Shown one piece after another: positions 28,883 to 38,419 of a stretch of 64,000 nucleotides of DNA. The position numbers and the translations under genes are program-made. Position 1 is the first letter of the stretch. Each line of letters starts with the position of its first letter. The notes under the pieces were generated by a model. That model was not told the DNA's origin. It worked only from the letters and a program-made list of their open reading frames with translations, and ran no database searches. Source of the stretch: Acidovorax sp. HDW3 (GTDB taxonomy: Bacteria; Pseudomonadota; Gammaproteobacteria; Burkholderiales; Burkholderiaceae_C); the NCBI RefSeq assembly GCF_011303755.1, contig NZ_CP049885.1:398001-462000 (forward strand). Reading direction: 5' to 3'.

Positions 28883-29200
28883 TTAGGCCAGCAGCTTTTG
28901 CAGCTCGCCCGCTTCGTACATCTCCATCATGATGTCCGAGCCGCCGATGAACTCGCCCTTGACGTAGAGCTGCGGGATGGTGGGCCACTGGCTGTAGTCC
29001 TTGATGCCCTGGCGAACGGCGTCGTCTTCGAGCACGTTGACCGAGCCAATCGCCTTGGGATCGACGCCGCAGGCTTTCAAAACCTGCACGGCGCGGCCAG
29101 AAAAGCCGCACATGGGAAAGCTGGGGGTGCCTTTCATGAACAGCATCACGGTGTTGTTCTTGACCAGGTCTTCGATGCGGGCGCGGGTGGCTTCGTCCAT
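28883..29200 (-). CDS. grxD: Monothiol glutaredoxin Grx4
   Basis: Protein of 105 aa with the CGFS active site (PMCGFSGRAV near residue 31), the mark of monothiol glutaredoxins that bind and transfer [2Fe-2S] clusters with glutathione. The conserved KGTPSFP before it and WPTIPQLYVKGEFIGG near 70 complete the fold. It ends the hemA-prfA-prmC-grxD series found in many betaproteobacteria. Confidence 0.96.
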   Translation of the reverse strand: MDEATRARIEDLVKNNTVMLFMKGTPSFPMCGFSGRAVQVLKACGVDPKAIGSVNVLEDDAVRQGIKDYSQWPTIPQLYVKGEFIGGSDIMMEMYEAGELQKLLA

Positions 29201-29272
29201 GGGGTACTCCTAGAAAACGGGCCGCTGGGTTGAAAAAGAAAAAAGGGGTTGCGGCGTTGGGGCGTAATTATT

Positions 29273-30121
29273 TCATTGTTGGTGCATCTTTTGCGCGCCA
29301 GGGCTTTGCGCGCCGCTGCAGCGCACGGTGCCGGCCAAATCGCAGCGGCCCTGCACCTGCTGCAGGCCGGACTCGCGCAGCAGGGCTTGCACGGCGTCTG
29401 CCTGGTCCCAGCCGTGTTCGAGCAGCAGCCAGCCGCCCGGGGCGAGCAGTGCGGGCGCGGCGGCGATGATGCGGCGGATGTCGTCCAGCCCATCAGCGCC
29501 GCTGGCCAGGGCCGACAGCGGCTCGTGCGTGAGCGCGGCCAGGTGCGGGTCGTGCGCGGCGATGTAGGGCGGGTTGCTGACGATGGCGTCAAACGGCCCC
29601 GCCAGGCCCGCCAGCCAGTCGCCCTGGGCAAACTGCACCGGCAGGCGCAGCCGCTGGGCGTTGGTGCGGGCCACTTGCAGGGCGGCGCTGCTGGCGTCCA
29701 CGGCCAGCACCTGGGCGTCCTGGCGCTGGCTTTGCAGCGCCAGGGCGATGGCGCCGCTGCCGGTGCCCAGATCGACGATGCGCGGGGCGCTGCAGTGCTG
29801 CAGCACCTGCAGCGCCCAATCGACCAGGGCCTCGGTGTCGGGCCGGGGGTCGAGCACGCGCGCATCGACGGCCAGCTCCAGGCCGTAGAAGGCTTTGTGG
29901 CCCAGCAGGTAGGCCACGGGCTCGCCCGCAGCGCGGCGCTGGCACAGGGCCTGGAACTGCGCCAGCGCCTCGGGGGCGATGGCGTCCTGGTCGTGCGCCA
30001 GCAGCCAGGCGCGGTCGTGCGCGCTGCGCCCGAGGGTGTGCAGCAGCAGCATCTGCGCGTCGATGCGTGCCAGGCCCGTTTGCTGGGCCTGGCGCAGGGC
30101 ATGGTGCAGGGAAATAGTCAC
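29273..30121 (-). CDS. prmC: Peptide chain release factor N5-glutamine methyltransferase
   Basis: Protein of 282 aa that methylates the Gln of the GGQ motif in release factors RF1 and RF2. SAM-binding motif I DLGTGSGAIALAL lies near residue 116, and the substrate-Gln motif NPPYIAAHDPHL near 187. The N-terminal helical domain (1-85) docks the release factor. It lies downstream of prfA, its substrate gene, on the same strand, separated by 214 bp of repeat sequence. Confidence 0.95.
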   Translation of the reverse strand: MTISLHHALRQAQQTGLARIDAQMLLLHTLGRSAHDRAWLLAHDQDAIAPEALAQFQALCQRRAAGEPVAYLLGHKAFYGLELAVDARVLDPRPDTEALVDWALQVLQHCSAPRIVDLGTGSGAIALALQSQRQDAQVLAVDASSAALQVARTNAQRLRLPVQFAQGDWLAGLAGPFDAIVSNPPYIAAHDPHLAALTHEPLSALASGADGLDDIRRIIAAAPALLAPGGWLLLEHGWDQADAVQALLRESGLQQVQGRCDLAGTVRCSGAQSPGAQKMHQQ

Positions 30122-30180
30122 TATGGTTTTAATAGCTGTTTGCGCTTGACTGGTAAGCCTTGGAGGGCGATTTGGCCTGA
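30122..30180 (+). repeat. Two-hairpin dispersed repeat, copy 5
   Basis: Divergent forward copy: ggttttaatagctgtttgcg, then cttgactggtaagccttgg and agggcgatttggcc. The GC palindrome has decayed to cttgactggtaag. It starts at the prmC start codon, on the upstream side of that gene. Confidence 0.78.
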
Positions 30181-30203
30181 TTGGCGACCTTCCTCAGACA
30201 AAC

Positions 30204-30300
30204 CCCGTTCGCCCTGAGCTTGGCCTGTCCTGAGCTTGCCGAAGGGTCGAAGGGCGGTTCGCACATCACGCCCTGGCTTCGACAAGCTCAGCCCGAACGG
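30204..30300. repeat. Extragenic palindrome of the ttcgacaagctcag class
   Basis: The arms ccgttcgccctgagcttg (30204-30221) and caagctcagcccgaacgg (30283-30300) are near-complementary. An internal second copy of tgagcttgccgaaggg (30231-30246) and a cttcgac segment lie between them. This sequence type is known as a common extragenic palindrome in several GC-rich proteobacteria. Confidence 0.75.
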
Positions 30301-30335
30301 ATGGTGGCCAATATCTGGGGCAGATCACCATGGGC

Positions 30336-31418
30336 TTAAACCGAGGTTTCCAGCTCGGCCAGCAGCTCGGCTTCGCGGGCGTGTTGCAAGGCGGTGAGCA
30401 CGTCGCCCAAATCGCCTTCCATCACCGCCAGCAGCTTGTACAGCGTCAGGTTGATGCGGTGGTCGGTGAGCCGCCCCTGCGGGAAGTTGTAGGTGCGGAT
30501 GCGGTCGCTGCGGTCGCCGCTGCCGATCAAGCCTTTGCGCAGCGCGGCCTCTTTGGCGGCGCGTTCGCTGCGTTCCTTTTCCTGGATGCGCGCCTGCAGC
30601 ACCTGCAGCGCCTTGGCCTTGTTGCTGTGCTGGCTGCGCCCGTCCTGGCATTCGGCGACGATGCCCGTCGGGAGGTGTACCACGCGCACGGCGGAGTCGG
30701 TTTTGTTGATGTGCTGGCCGCCCGCGCCGCTGGCGCGGAAGGTGTCGATGCGCAGGTCGGCGGGGTTGAGCGTGATCGCCTGGGCCGCGTCGGGCTCGGG
30801 CATCACCGCCACGGTGCAGGCGCTGGTGTGGATGCGGCCCTGCGTCTCGGTCGCGGGCACGCGCTGCACGCGGTGGCCGCCCGATTCAAAGCGCAGCGCG
30901 CCGTACACCTGCTCGCCGTCCACGCGCAGCACCACTTCCTTGTAGCCGCCAAGCTCGCTTTCGTTGGCGCTCATGATTTCGACCCTCCAGCCGGCGTTGG
31001 CGGCGTAGCGCGTGTACATGCGCGCCAGGTCGGCGGCGAACAGGGCCGATTCGTCGCCGCCCGTGCCGGCGCGGATTTCGACGAAGGCCGGGCGCGCATC
31101 ATCGGGGTCCTTGGGCAGCAAGAGGCGCTGCAGCTCGTCTTCGAGCTGCGTGAGTTCAGCCTCGGCGGCGCTGATTTCTTCTTGCGCCATCTCGGCCATG
31201 TCCGCGTCGGCCAGCAGCTCCTGCGCGGCGGCCAGGTCGGCCTCGCGCTGCTGGTAGCGGGCGTAGCGGCCGGCCACCTGGGTGACTTCGGCGTGCTCCT
31301 TGGAGATGGCGCGGTACTGCGCCATGTCGGCCATGATGTCTTCGCGCGAGAGCAAGAAATCGAGCTCTTGCAGGCGCTGGGCGTAACGCTCCAACTGGCT
31401 TCTGAGAAAGGGTTTCAT
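30336..31418 (-). CDS. prfA: Peptide chain release factor 1
   Basis: Protein of 360 aa that recognises UAG and UAA. The anticodon-like tripeptide region falls in the central domain (about residues 110-200), and the catalytic GGQ motif is in [12 protein letters not shown] near 230. The start [16 protein letters not shown] is typical. It is followed by prmC, which modifies the GGQ glutamine, and preceded by hemA, a classical bacterial order. Confidence 0.97.
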   Translation of the reverse strand: MKPFLRSQLERYAQRLQELDFLLSREDIMADMAQYRAISKEHAEVTQVAGRYARYQQREADLAAAQELLADADMAEMAQEEISAAEAELTQLEDELQRLLLPKDPDDARPAFVEIRAGTGGDESALFAADLARMYTRYAANAGWRVEIMSANESELGGYKEVVLRVDGEQVYGALRFESGGHRVQRVPATETQGRIHTSACTVAVMPEPDAAQAITLNPADLRIDTFRASGAGGQHINKTDSAVRVVHLPTGIVAECQDGRSQHSNKAKALQVLQARIQEKERSERAAKEAALRKGLIGSGDRSDRIRTYNFPQGRLTDHRINLTLYKLLAVMEGDLGDVLTALQHAREAELLAELETSV

Positions 31419-31434
31419 GGGGTGGGGTTGTTTT

Positions 31435-31501
31435 TGCTACTTTTTTCGTAGCTGGTTGCGCTTGCCAGGCAAGGGCTAGAGGCCAAAAATGCTTAAAAAT
31501 G
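31435..31501 (+). repeat. Two-hairpin dispersed repeat, copy 6
   Basis: Forward copy between hemA and prfA: gctacttttttcgtagctgg (hairpin gctac/gtagc), then gcgcttgccaggcaagggc, the tail tagaggcc and gcttaaaaat. A compensated base change in the first stem (gctac with gtagc) supports selection for, or origin from, a hairpin. Confidence 0.88.
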
Positions 31502-31536
31502 CCTAGCAAGCGCAAGGCGGGCGCACGGCAGCGGCG

Positions 31537-32844
31537 CTAGAGCCCGCTCTTGCTTTGCGAGCGCAGGAACAGGCGCGAGACGGTCTGCGCCGTTTGCTGG
31601 CGCGCCTGGGCGTCGCCCGCGCGCAGTTCGGCCAGGGGGCCGTGCAGCATTTTTTGCGTCAGGCCCCGGGCCAGGGCGTCGAGCACGGTGTCGATGTCCT
31701 CGCCCTTGGCCAGCAGTTTTTTGGCGCGGGCGATTTCCAGCGTGCGCCACTGCTCGGTCTGGGCGTTGAGCTGCTGGATCAGCGGCACCACCGCGCCCTG
31801 CTGGGCGGCGGGGCTGCGCAGCTCCATCCAGTGGACGAAGCTTTGCACGCCGGCGTCGATGATGGCCTCGGCCTGCGCCACGGCCGCCTGGCGGTTGGCG
31901 TGCGCTTTTTGCACCACGCTGGCGAGGTCGTCCACGGTGTACAGGTACACGTCTTCGAGCTGCTTGACCTCGGGCTCGATGTCGCGCGGCACGGCCAGAT
32001 CGACCATGAACATGGGGCGGTGGCGGCGCTTCTTCAGCGCGCGCTCGACTGCGCCCAGGCCGATGATGGGCAGGCTGCTGGCGGTGCAGCTGATGACGGC
32101 GTCGTACTCGTGCAGGTGCTCGGGCAGGTCGGCCAGGCGCATGACCTCGGCGCCAAAGCGCGCGGCCAGCTTCTCGCCGCGCTCGAGGGTGCGGTTGGCA
32201 ATGGTGATGTGCTTGGGGCTCTTGGCGGCAAAGTGCGTGGTGCACAGCTCGATCATCTCGCCCGCGCCGACGAACAGCACGCGGATTTCGCCCAAATCCT
32301 CGAACAACTGCCCCGCCAGGCGCACGGCGGCGGCGGCCATGCTGATGCTGTGCGCGCCGATGTCGGTGCTGGTGCGCACCTCCTTGGCAACGGCAAAGCT
32401 GCGCTGAAAGAGCTGGTTGAGCGTGCTGCCCAGGGCGCCCGCGCCTTCGGCGGCGCGCACCGCGTCCTTCATCTGGCCGAGGATTTGCGCCTCGCCCAGC
32501 ACCATGGAATCGAGCCCGCTGGCGACGCGAAAGGCGTGGCGCGCCACCAGGCCGTCTTGCAGGGTGTAGGAGTGCGAGCGCAGCACGTTGGCCTGCACGC
32601 CGCCGGTCTCGGCCAGCCAGCCCAGGGTGTGCTCCAGCGCCGGCTGGGCGGCGGCGCAGTAAATCTCGGTGCGGTTGCAGGTGGAGATGATGGCGGTTTC
32701 CACCTGCGGGTGCTGGGTGCGCTCGGTCAGCGTCTGGCGCAGGCCCTGCAGCGTGGGCGCGATCTGGTCGAGCGCAAACGCAAAGCGGCCGCGCAGATCG
32801 AGCGGCGCGGTTTTGTGGTTGATGCCTAAGGCCCAGACTGCCAT
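31537..32844 (-). CDS. hemA: Glutamyl-tRNA reductase
   Basis: Protein of 435 aa. It reduces glutamyl-tRNA to glutamate-1-semialdehyde, the committed step of C5 tetrapyrrole synthesis. The catalytic Cys is in [11 protein letters not shown] near residue 53. The NADPH-binding domain with [12 protein letters not shown] is near 190, and the C-terminal dimerisation helices occupy about 320-425. The start [18 protein letters not shown] is canonical. It is divergent from the small membrane protein gene. Confidence 0.96.
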   Translation of the reverse strand: MAVWALGINHKTAPLDLRGRFAFALDQIAPTLQGLRQTLTERTQHPQVETAIISTCNRTEIYCAAAQPALEHTLGWLAETGGVQANVLRSHSYTLQDGLVARHAFRVASGLDSMVLGEAQILGQMKDAVRAAEGAGALGSTLNQLFQRSFAVAKEVRTSTDIGAHSISMAAAAVRLAGQLFEDLGEIRVLFVGAGEMIELCTTHFAAKSPKHITIANRTLERGEKLAARFGAEVMRLADLPEHLHEYDAVISCTASSLPIIGLGAVERALKKRRHRPMFMVDLAVPRDIEPEVKQLEDVYLYTVDDLASVVQKAHANRQAAVAQAEAIIDAGVQSFVHWMELRSPAAQQGAVVPLIQQLNAQTEQWRTLEIARAKKLLAKGEDIDTVLDALARGLTQKMLHGPLAELRAGDAQARQQTAQTVSRLFLRSQSKSGL

Positions 32845-32913
32845 GGGCGCGGATTATAAAATTGCGCGGCGTCCAGTGCCGCACTGCGGGATTGCGGCGC
32901 TGCACAAATCTTG

Positions 32914-33198
32914 ATGTACGTCACGCCCGTGGACCTGCCCACCCTGCTCAACCACCTGTTCAATTTTGCTGCCCCGGCCCTGGGGTTGGCGCTGTGGCTC
33001 ACGTTGGTGGCCCGCTTTTTGGGGCCAAAACCGGCTGCAGGGCTTGCCTGGTGGGCGCAAGCAGCTATCAATACTGTAGTGGGTTGCACCGTGCTTGGGG
33101 CAGGCCTGTGGGTGCTGGGGCGCGACGGCAAGATGCTGACCTACGGCGCGCTGGTGCTGGCCATGGCCAGCGCCCAGGCGCTGATGCGGCGCGGCTAG
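32914..33198 (+). CDS. Small conserved-looking membrane protein, function unknown
   Basis: Protein of 94 aa with three predicted membrane helices: about residues 12-34 (FNFAAPALGLALWLTLVARF), 41-65 (ending VLGAGLWVLG) and 72-90. No catalytic motif is seen and I do not recognise the family. The ATG at 32914 is preferred to a TTG at 32911. The segment 33041-33075 resembles the dispersed two-hairpin repeat read in reverse, so part of helix 2 may derive from it. It is convergent with ugpQ, 6 bp away. Confidence 0.65.
   Translation: MYVTPVDLPTLLNHLFNFAAPALGLALWLTLVARFLGPKPAAGLAWWAQAAINTVVGCTVLGAGLWVLGRDGKMLTYGALVLAMASAQALMRRG
33041..33075 (-). repeat. Possible decayed two-hairpin repeat inside a coding region
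   Basis: gcttgcctggtgggcgcaag, then cagctatcaatac, matches the reverse copies at 229-288 and 61735-61790 in order and spacing, but the palindrome is damaged and the AT-rich hairpin incomplete. The similarity is suggestive, not certain. Confidence 0.4.
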
Positions 33199-33204
33199 CT
33201 GGGC

Positions 33205-33963
33205 TTATGCCGCCGGGCTGAACAGATCGACCCGGTCGGTGATGATGCCGTCGGTGCCCAGATCGAGCAGGCGCTCGGCAGCCCATTCGTCGTTCACGGT
33301 GTAGCTCAGGCAGCGCAGGCCGGCGCCGTGCACCAGGGCGACTCGGGGCGCATCCCACAGCGCGTGGTTGAGCACCATGGCCTGGCAGCCCAGTTGCTGG
33401 GCGCTGTGCAGGTCGGCGTCGGCCGGCGCCCATTGATCGACCAGCAGGGCGCGCGGCAGCTGCGGCGCGGTGGCGCGCGCACCGGCCAGGGCGGCGCTTT
33501 TGAACGAGGACAGCAGCGGCGCCGTGGCGCTCGCTGGCCAGATGCGCGCCAGCAGCTCGCCCACAGCGCGGCCCGTGGCCTCTTCCTGGCCGGGGTTGGG
33601 TTTGATCTCGACGTTGAGCTGGTAGCCGTTGGCCAGGCAAAAGCGCGCCAGCGCTTCGAGCGTGGGCAGGCCCTCGCCGGCGTAGGCGCGCGAATGCCAG
33701 CTGCCGGCGTCGAGCTGCGCCAGCTGCCCCAGGGTCAGGCCGGCTGCCGCGCCCTGGCCGTTGCTGGTGCGCTCCAGGGTGGCGTCGTGCAGCAAGAAGA
33801 GCACACCGTCGGCCGAGAGCTTGGCGTCGCACTCGAACATGCGCCAGCCGTGCTGCGCCCCCAGGCGGAAGGCCGCCAGGGTGTTTTCGGGCGCGAGCTT
33901 GCCCGCGCCCCGGTGGGCGATCCAGCGCGGGTAGGGCCAGGGGGGGAGGGTGGTGGTGCTCAT
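33205..33963 (-). CDS. ugpQ: Glycerophosphodiester phosphodiesterase
   Basis: Protein of 252 aa. It hydrolyses glycerophosphodiesters to glycerol-3-phosphate and an alcohol. GDPD signature: [19 protein letters not shown] near residue 14, [18 protein letters not shown] near 38-56, and NVEIKPNPG near 115. There is no signal peptide, so it acts in the cytosol on substrates brought in by UgpBAEC. It overlaps ugpC by 4 bp as the last gene of the ugp operon. Confidence 0.94.
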   Translation of the reverse strand: MSTTTLPPWPYPRWIAHRGAGKLAPENTLAAFRLGAQHGWRMFECDAKLSADGVLFLLHDATLERTSNGQGAAAGLTLGQLAQLDAGSWHSRAYAGEGLPTLEALARFCLANGYQLNVEIKPNPGQEEATGRAVGELLARIWPASATAPLLSSFKSAALAGARATAPQLPRALLVDQWAPADADLHSAQQLGCQAMVLNHALWDAPRVALVHGAGLRCLSYTVNDEWAAERLLDLGTDGIITDRVDLFSPAA

Positions 33964-34973
33964 GCGTTGATCCTGTGGCCGGTGGTGGCGTCAAACCAGT
34001 GCAGACGATCGGCGCGCGGGGCGATGCGCGCCGTCTCGCCGGGGTGGGGGTAGGGCAGGCCCTCTTCCAGGCGCAGCGTGACGTCGTCGGCGCCGACCTT
34101 GCCGTAGAGCAGGCGTTCGGCGCCCAGCAGCTCCACGGTTTCAATCTTGAACTCCCAGCCGCCGCTGCTGACCAGATCGAGGTGCTCGGGGCGAATGCCC
34201 AGAATGCGCCCGGCCTGGCCGCCCGGGGCGTTTTTCAGCAGGTTCATGGGCGGCGAGCCGATGAAGCCGGCGACGAAGGTGCTGGCGGGTGCGTGGTACA
34301 CCTCCTCGGGCGTGCCGAACTGCTCGACGTTGCCGCCGTTCATGACGATCATGCGCTGCGCCAGCGTCATGGCCTCGACCTGGTCGTGCGTGACGAACAG
34401 GCTGGTGATGCCGAGCTCGGCGTGCAGCTTCTGGATCTGGATGCGCGTCTGGCCGCGCAGCTTGGCGTCCAGGTTCGACAGCGGCTCGTCGAACAGGAAT
34501 ACCTGCGGCTGGCGCACGATGGCGCGGCCCATGGCCACGCGCTGGCGCTGCCCGCCCGAGAGCTCGCGCGGCTTGCGCTCGAGCAGGTGCGACAGCTGCA
34601 AGATTTCGGCGGCCTTGTCCACGCGGCGCGCGATCTCGTCCTTGGGCACCTTGGCGAGCTTCAGGCCGTAGGCCATGTTCTCGTAGTTGCTCATGTGCGG
34701 GTAGAGCGCGTAGTTCTGGAACACCATGGCGATGTTGCGCTTGGCCGGCTCCAGGTCGTTGACGCGCTGGTCGCCAATGCGCAGCTCGCCGCCGGTGATC
34801 TCTTCGAGCCCGGCGATCATGCGCAAGAGCGTCGATTTGCCGCAGCCAGAGGGCCCGACGAGGACGATGAACTCGCCATCCTTGATCTCGGCGTTGACGC
34901 CGTGGATGACGGGCACGGCGGACTTGCCGTGCCCATAGCGCTTGACGATGTTCTTGAGGGAGATGGATGCCAT
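33960..34973 (-). CDS. ugpC: sn-Glycerol-3-phosphate import ATPase
   Basis: ABC ATPase of 337 aa of the MalK/UgpC type. Walker [10 protein letters not shown] is near residue 40, the signature [17 protein letters not shown] near 136, Walker [11 protein letters not shown] near 158, and the switch His in [12 protein letters not shown] near 191. The C-terminal regulatory TOBE domain occupies about 240-337. Adjacent permeases and UgpB define the substrate. A repeat element separates it from ugpE. Confidence 0.95.
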   Translation of the reverse strand: MASISLKNIVKRYGHGKSAVPVIHGVNAEIKDGEFIVLVGPSGCGKSTLLRMIAGLEEITGGELRIGDQRVNDLEPAKRNIAMVFQNYALYPHMSNYENMAYGLKLAKVPKDEIARRVDKAAEILQLSHLLERKPRELSGGQRQRVAMGRAIVRQPQVFLFDEPLSNLDAKLRGQTRIQIQKLHAELGITSLFVTHDQVEAMTLAQRMIVMNGGNVEQFGTPEEVYHAPASTFVAGFIGSPPMNLLKNAPGGQAGRILGIRPEHLDLVSSGGWEFKIETVELLGAERLLYGKVGADDVTLRLEEGLPYPHPGETARIAPRADRLHWFDATTGHRINA

Positions 34974-34975
34974 GA

Positions 34976-35033
34976 TTGCAATGATTTTGATAGCTGCAGA
35001 CGCTTGATGGATAAGCCCTGCAGCCGGATTTTG
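34976..35033 (+). repeat. Two-hairpin dispersed repeat, copy 7
   Basis: Degenerate forward copy between ugpE and ugpC: gattttgatagctgcagacg, then cttgatggataagccctg and cagccggatttt. The palindrome keeps only partial pairing. Confidence 0.7.
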
Positions 35034-35034
35034 T

Positions 35035-35883
35035 TTATTTTTCGGTGTCCACCAGGCCCTTGACGAACCACTTCTGCATCAGCATCACCACCAGGGTGGG
35101 CGGCAGCATGGCGAGCACGGCGGTGGCCATGACGATGTTCCAGTCCACGGCGGCCTCGCCACCGGCGAGCATCCGCTTGATGCCGATGACCACGGGGTAC
35201 ATGTCCTCGCTGGTGGTCATCAGGAGCGGCCACAGGTACTGGTTCCAGCCGTAGATGAACTGGATCACGAACAGCGCCGCGATCGAGGTGCGCGACAGCG
35301 GCACCAGGATGTCGATGAAAAAGCGCATGGGCCCGGCGCCGTCGATGCGCGCAGCCTCCACCAGCTCGTCGGGCACGGTGAGGAAGAACTGGCGGAACAA
35401 AAACGTGGCCGTGGCCGAGGCGATGAGCGGCAGCGACAGGCCGGCGTAGCTGTTCAAGAGCCCCAGGTCGGCCACCACCTTGTAGGTCGGCAGGATGCGC
35501 ACCTCCACCGGCAGCATCAGCGTCAGGAAGATGGCCCAGAAGCAGATCATCTTGAACGGGAAGCGGAAGTAGACGATGGCGAACGCCGACAGCAGCGAGA
35601 TGGCGATTTTGCCCAGCGTGATCGTCATGGCGACGACGAAGCTCACCCACATCATGTGCACCACGTTGGTGGTGGAGCCGAGCTTGCCCGAGCCCACGAG
35701 GGCGTCGCGGTAGTTCTCCCACAGATGGCTGCCGGGCAGCAGCGGCATGGGCGACTGCACGATGGCTTCGGCCGTGTGCGTGGAGGCGACGAGCGCCAGG
35801 TAGAGCGGAAAGGCGACGATGGCAACGCCCAGTACCAGCACGGCGTGGGAGAGGAAGGTCAGCCAGGGATTGCGGTCAACCAT
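35035..35883 (-). CDS. ugpE: sn-Glycerol-3-phosphate ABC permease UgpE
   Basis: Inner-membrane permease of 282 aa with about six hydrophobic helices. The EAA motif, which contacts the ATPase, is visible as [18 protein letters not shown] near residue 190. It belongs to the carbohydrate-type permease family (MalG-like). It starts 1 bp before ugpA ends on the same strand, so the two are cotranslated. Confidence 0.94.
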   Translation of the reverse strand: MVDRNPWLTFLSHAVLVLGVAIVAFPLYLALVASTHTAEAIVQSPMPLLPGSHLWENYRDALVGSGKLGSTTNVVHMMWVSFVVAMTITLGKIAISLLSAFAIVYFRFPFKMICFWAIFLTLMLPVEVRILPTYKVVADLGLLNSYAGLSLPLIASATATFLFRQFFLTVPDELVEAARIDGAGPMRFFIDILVPLSRTSIAALFVIQFIYGWNQYLWPLLMTTSEDMYPVVIGIKRMLAGGEAAVDWNIVMATAVLAMLPPTLVVMLMQKWFVKGLVDTEK

Positions 35884-35884
35884 G

Positions 35885-36766
35885 TCAGTACTGCACTTTC
35901 TTTTCGACGTAGCGGAACTGCACCACGGTGAGCACGACGACGATGGCCATCAGCACCACCGACTGCGCGGCCGAGCCGCCCAGGTCCAGTGCTTTAAAGC
36001 CATCGAGGTACACCTTGTAGACCAGGATGGAGGTCGATTGCCCGGGGCCGCCCTGGGTGGCGGCGTCGATGATGCCGAAGGTGTCGAAGAAGGCGTAAAC
36101 GATGTTGATCACCAGCAGGAAGAAGGTGGTGGGCGACAGGAGCGGCAGCTGGATGTTCCAGAAGCGCCGCCAGGGGCCGGCGCCGTCGATGGAGGCGGCC
36201 TCGATCAGCGCCTTCGGAATCGACTGCAGGCCGGCGAGGAAGAACAGGAAGTTGTACGAAATCTGCTTCCACACCGAGGCGATGACGATCAGCGCCATGG
36301 CCTGGTTCTCGTTCATGAGGTGGTTCCAGGTGATGCCCAGGCGCCCCAGGTAGTAGGTGGCGACGCCGATCGAGGGCGAGAACAAAAACACCCAGAGCAC
36401 GCCGGCAATCACCGGTGCCACGGCGTAGGGCACGATGAGCAGCGTTTTGTAGATCATGGCAAAGCGCACGATGCGGTCGGCAAAAATCGCCAGCACCAGC
36501 GATATGGCGATGCCGCTGCCCGCCACCAGCACCGAGAACAGGGCGGTGCGCTCGAAGGCGCCGAGGTAGTCCGGGTTGTCCCAGAGCTGGCGGAAGTTCT
36601 CCAGCCCCACCCACTCGCGGCTCAGGCCGAAGGCATCTTCCATCTGGAACGATTGCAGCACGGCCTGGCCGGCGGGCCAGAAAAAGAACACGGCGATGAT
36701 CGCCAGCTGCGGCGCAATCAGCACCCAGGGCAGCCAGGCAGAGCGAAAGAGAACACGTTTTTCCAT
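35885..36766 (-). CDS. ugpA: sn-Glycerol-3-phosphate ABC permease UgpA
   Basis: MalF-type permease of 293 aa with six helices. The EAA motif is [17 protein letters not shown] near residue 193. The start ATG at 36766 ([15 protein letters not shown]) is preferred to the in-frame ATG at 36778, which adds four residues. It pairs with ugpE. A strong terminator-like hairpin lies just upstream, between ugpB and this gene. Confidence 0.94.
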   Translation of the reverse strand: MEKRVLFRSAWLPWVLIAPQLAIIAVFFFWPAGQAVLQSFQMEDAFGLSREWVGLENFRQLWDNPDYLGAFERTALFSVLVAGSGIAISLVLAIFADRIVRFAMIYKTLLIVPYAVAPVIAGVLWVFLFSPSIGVATYYLGRLGITWNHLMNENQAMALIVIASVWKQISYNFLFFLAGLQSIPKALIEAASIDGAGPWRRFWNIQLPLLSPTTFFLLVINIVYAFFDTFGIIDAATQGGPGQSTSILVYKVYLDGFKALDLGGSAAQSVVLMAIVVVLTVVQFRYVEKKVQY

Positions 36767-36784
36767 AGGGGCTCGCAAACGGAA

Positions 36785-36818
36785 AAAGCCGCCACCCCGG
36801 CGCCGGGGTGGCGGCTTT
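36785..36818 (-). terminator. Intercistronic hairpin between ugpB and ugpA
   Basis: The palindrome aaagccgccaccccgg / ccggggtggcggcttt has 16-bp arms with a tiny loop. On the minus strand it is followed by a run of T, so it has the form of an intrinsic terminator inside the operon. Partial termination would make the binding protein more abundant than the permeases. Confidence 0.8.
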
Positions 36819-36828
36819 GGCCGCAGGT

Positions 36829-38142
36829 TTACTTCTTGTACGACTTCTCGAAACGCGCCAGCAGCTCATCGCCCCGGCTGACGATGCTGTCCAGGGCCTG
36901 CTGGCCGGTCTTCTTGCCGGCCCAGACTTGCTCCAGCTCCTCGTCCTCGATGGTGCGGATCTGCACGTAGTTGCCCAGGCGGATGCCGCGCGAGTTGTCG
37001 GTGACCTTGCGGATCATCTGGTTCACGGCGACGTCGGTGCCCGGGTTCTTTTGGTAGAAGCCCGATTTTTCCGTCAGGTCGAACGCGGCCATGGTGACGG
37101 GCAGGTAGCCGGTGCGCTGGTGGCTGGCCGCTTGCACCTTGGACTGCGACAGGAACTCGAAGAACTTGGCCACGGCCTTGTATTCCTCGGGCTTCTTGCC
37201 GGCCATGACCCACAGCGAGGCGCCGCCGATGACGGTGTTCTGCGGCGCACCCTTGACGTCGGGGTAGTAGGGCAGGGGGGCGATGCCGAAGCTGAATTTG
37301 GCATTTTTCGCAAAGTCACCGTAGGAGCCGGACGACGCCTGGATCATGGCGCATTCGCCCGAGACGAAGGCGGCGTTGGGGTTCGAGCCCCGGCCCTTGT
37401 AGACGAACTCGCCGCTCTTGGCCGCCTGCGCCAGGTTGTCGATGTGGCGCACGTGCAGCGGCGAGTTGATCTTCAGGCGCGCCTTGTAGCCGTCGGCGGC
37501 CAGGCCGTTCTTGTGCGTGGCAAATTCCACGTTGTGCCAGGCCGAGAAGGATTCGAGCTGCGTCCAGCCCTGCCAGGCCAGCGTCATCGGGCAGCTGTGG
37601 CCGCTGGCCTTGAGCTTTTTGGTGGCCTCGAAGACCTCGGGCCAGGTGGTGGGCGCCTTGTCGGCGTTCAGGCCGGCCTTCTTGAAGGCGTCTTTGTTGT
37701 AATAAAACACCGTGGTCGAGCTGTTGAACGGGAAGCTCAGCATCTGGCCGTCGGGCGCGGTGTAGTAGGTGGCGACGGCGGGAATGTAGCCGGCGGGGTT
37801 GAAGTCGGCGCCGGCGTCCTTCATCACCTTGCCCACCGGCACGGTGGCGCCCTTGCTGGCCATCATGGTGGCGGTACCCACTTCAAACACCTGCAGGATG
37901 TGCGGCGCGTTGCCCGAGCGGAAGGCGGCGATGGCGGCGGTCATGGACTCGTCGTAGTTGCCCTTGAAAACCGGCGTGACCTTGTAGTCCTTCTGGCTGT
38001 CGTTGAACTGCCGGGCCAGGTCGCTGACCCACTCGTTGTTCACGGCGGTCATGGAATGCCACCACTGAATTTCGGTTTGCGCTTGCGCGCTCAAGGTGGT
38101 GGCAAGCAGGGCGGTGGCCAGGGCCAGGGGCTTGAAGGACAT
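36829..38142 (-). CDS. ugpB: sn-Glycerol-3-phosphate-binding periplasmic protein UgpB
   Basis: Extracellular solute-binding protein (family 1) of 437 aa. The signal peptide [18 protein letters not shown] is cleaved after AQA near residue 22, and the mature part begins [16 protein letters not shown], characteristic of Ugp[19 protein letters not shown] near 115 and [17 protein letters not shown] near 262 are family-typical. The start ATG at 38142 is set by the signal peptide and the upstream aggag. It is the first gene of ugpB-A-E-C-Q. Confidence 0.95.
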   Translation of the reverse strand: MSFKPLALATALLATTLSAQAQTEIQWWHSMTAVNNEWVSDLARQFNDSQKDYKVTPVFKGNYDESMTAAIAAFRSGNAPHILQVFEVGTATMMASKGATVPVGKVMKDAGADFNPAGYIPAVATYYTAPDGQMLSFPFNSSTTVFYYNKDAFKKAGLNADKAPTTWPEVFEATKKLKASGHSCPMTLAWQGWTQLESFSAWHNVEFATHKNGLAADGYKARLKINSPLHVRHIDNLAQAAKSGEFVYKGRGSNPNAAFVSGECAMIQASSGSYGDFAKNAKFSFGIAPLPYYPDVKGAPQNTVIGGASLWVMAGKKPEEYKAVAKFFEFLSQSKVQAASHQRTGYLPVTMAAFDLTEKSGFYQKNPGTDVAVNQMIRKVTDNSRGIRLGNYVQIRTIEDEELEQVWAGKKTGQQALDSIVSRGDELLARFEKSYKK

Positions 38143-38168
38143 AAAGACTCCTGTGGAGGGTAGGGGCA

Positions 38169-38194
38169 CAAAAAGCGCCCAGGGTAGGGGCGCT
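38169..38194 (-). promoter_or_regulatory. Terminator-like hairpin in the ugpB leader
   Basis: On the minus strand agcgccc(ctaccct)gggcgct is followed by tttttg, about 30 bases before the ugpB start. As no gene on this strand lies directly upstream, the hairpin would be within the ugpB leader. The sequence gcccctaccc occurs again next to the ribosome site (38158-38167). Confidence 0.55.
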
Positions 38195-38419
38195 GTGTGT
38201 CAAATCGGTGTCGTTGTCGCACAGGCGCGGCGCTTGTCACAACCGGGAAAAACCCCGCTCGCCCCGCGCCCGTCAGTACACAGGGGGGCGATTGTCACCA
38301 ATTGCACCGGGGTGGCGACTGTATTTACCGCAATGCCCGGCGGCAATAGCGGTGCTTTGGCTAAGGTTTTGTGCAATGCAGCATCCTTGCCTGCCCGGTT
38401 GCTTTTTGAAGGATGGCCC
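38195..38419. other. Divergent spacer between ugpB and serA
   Basis: These 225 bp must hold the promoters of ugpB (minus) and serA (plus). I see GC-rich sequence with two attgtcacc/cttgtcaca-like motifs but no convincing -35/-10 pairs and no gene. Confidence 0.4.

Noticed and set aside
38200-38310. PhoB boxes upstream of ugpB
   Set aside because: Two motifs of the form ttgtcac occur about 60 bp apart, but they lack the 11-bp direct-repeat spacing of a pho box. The evidence is too weak to report a site.
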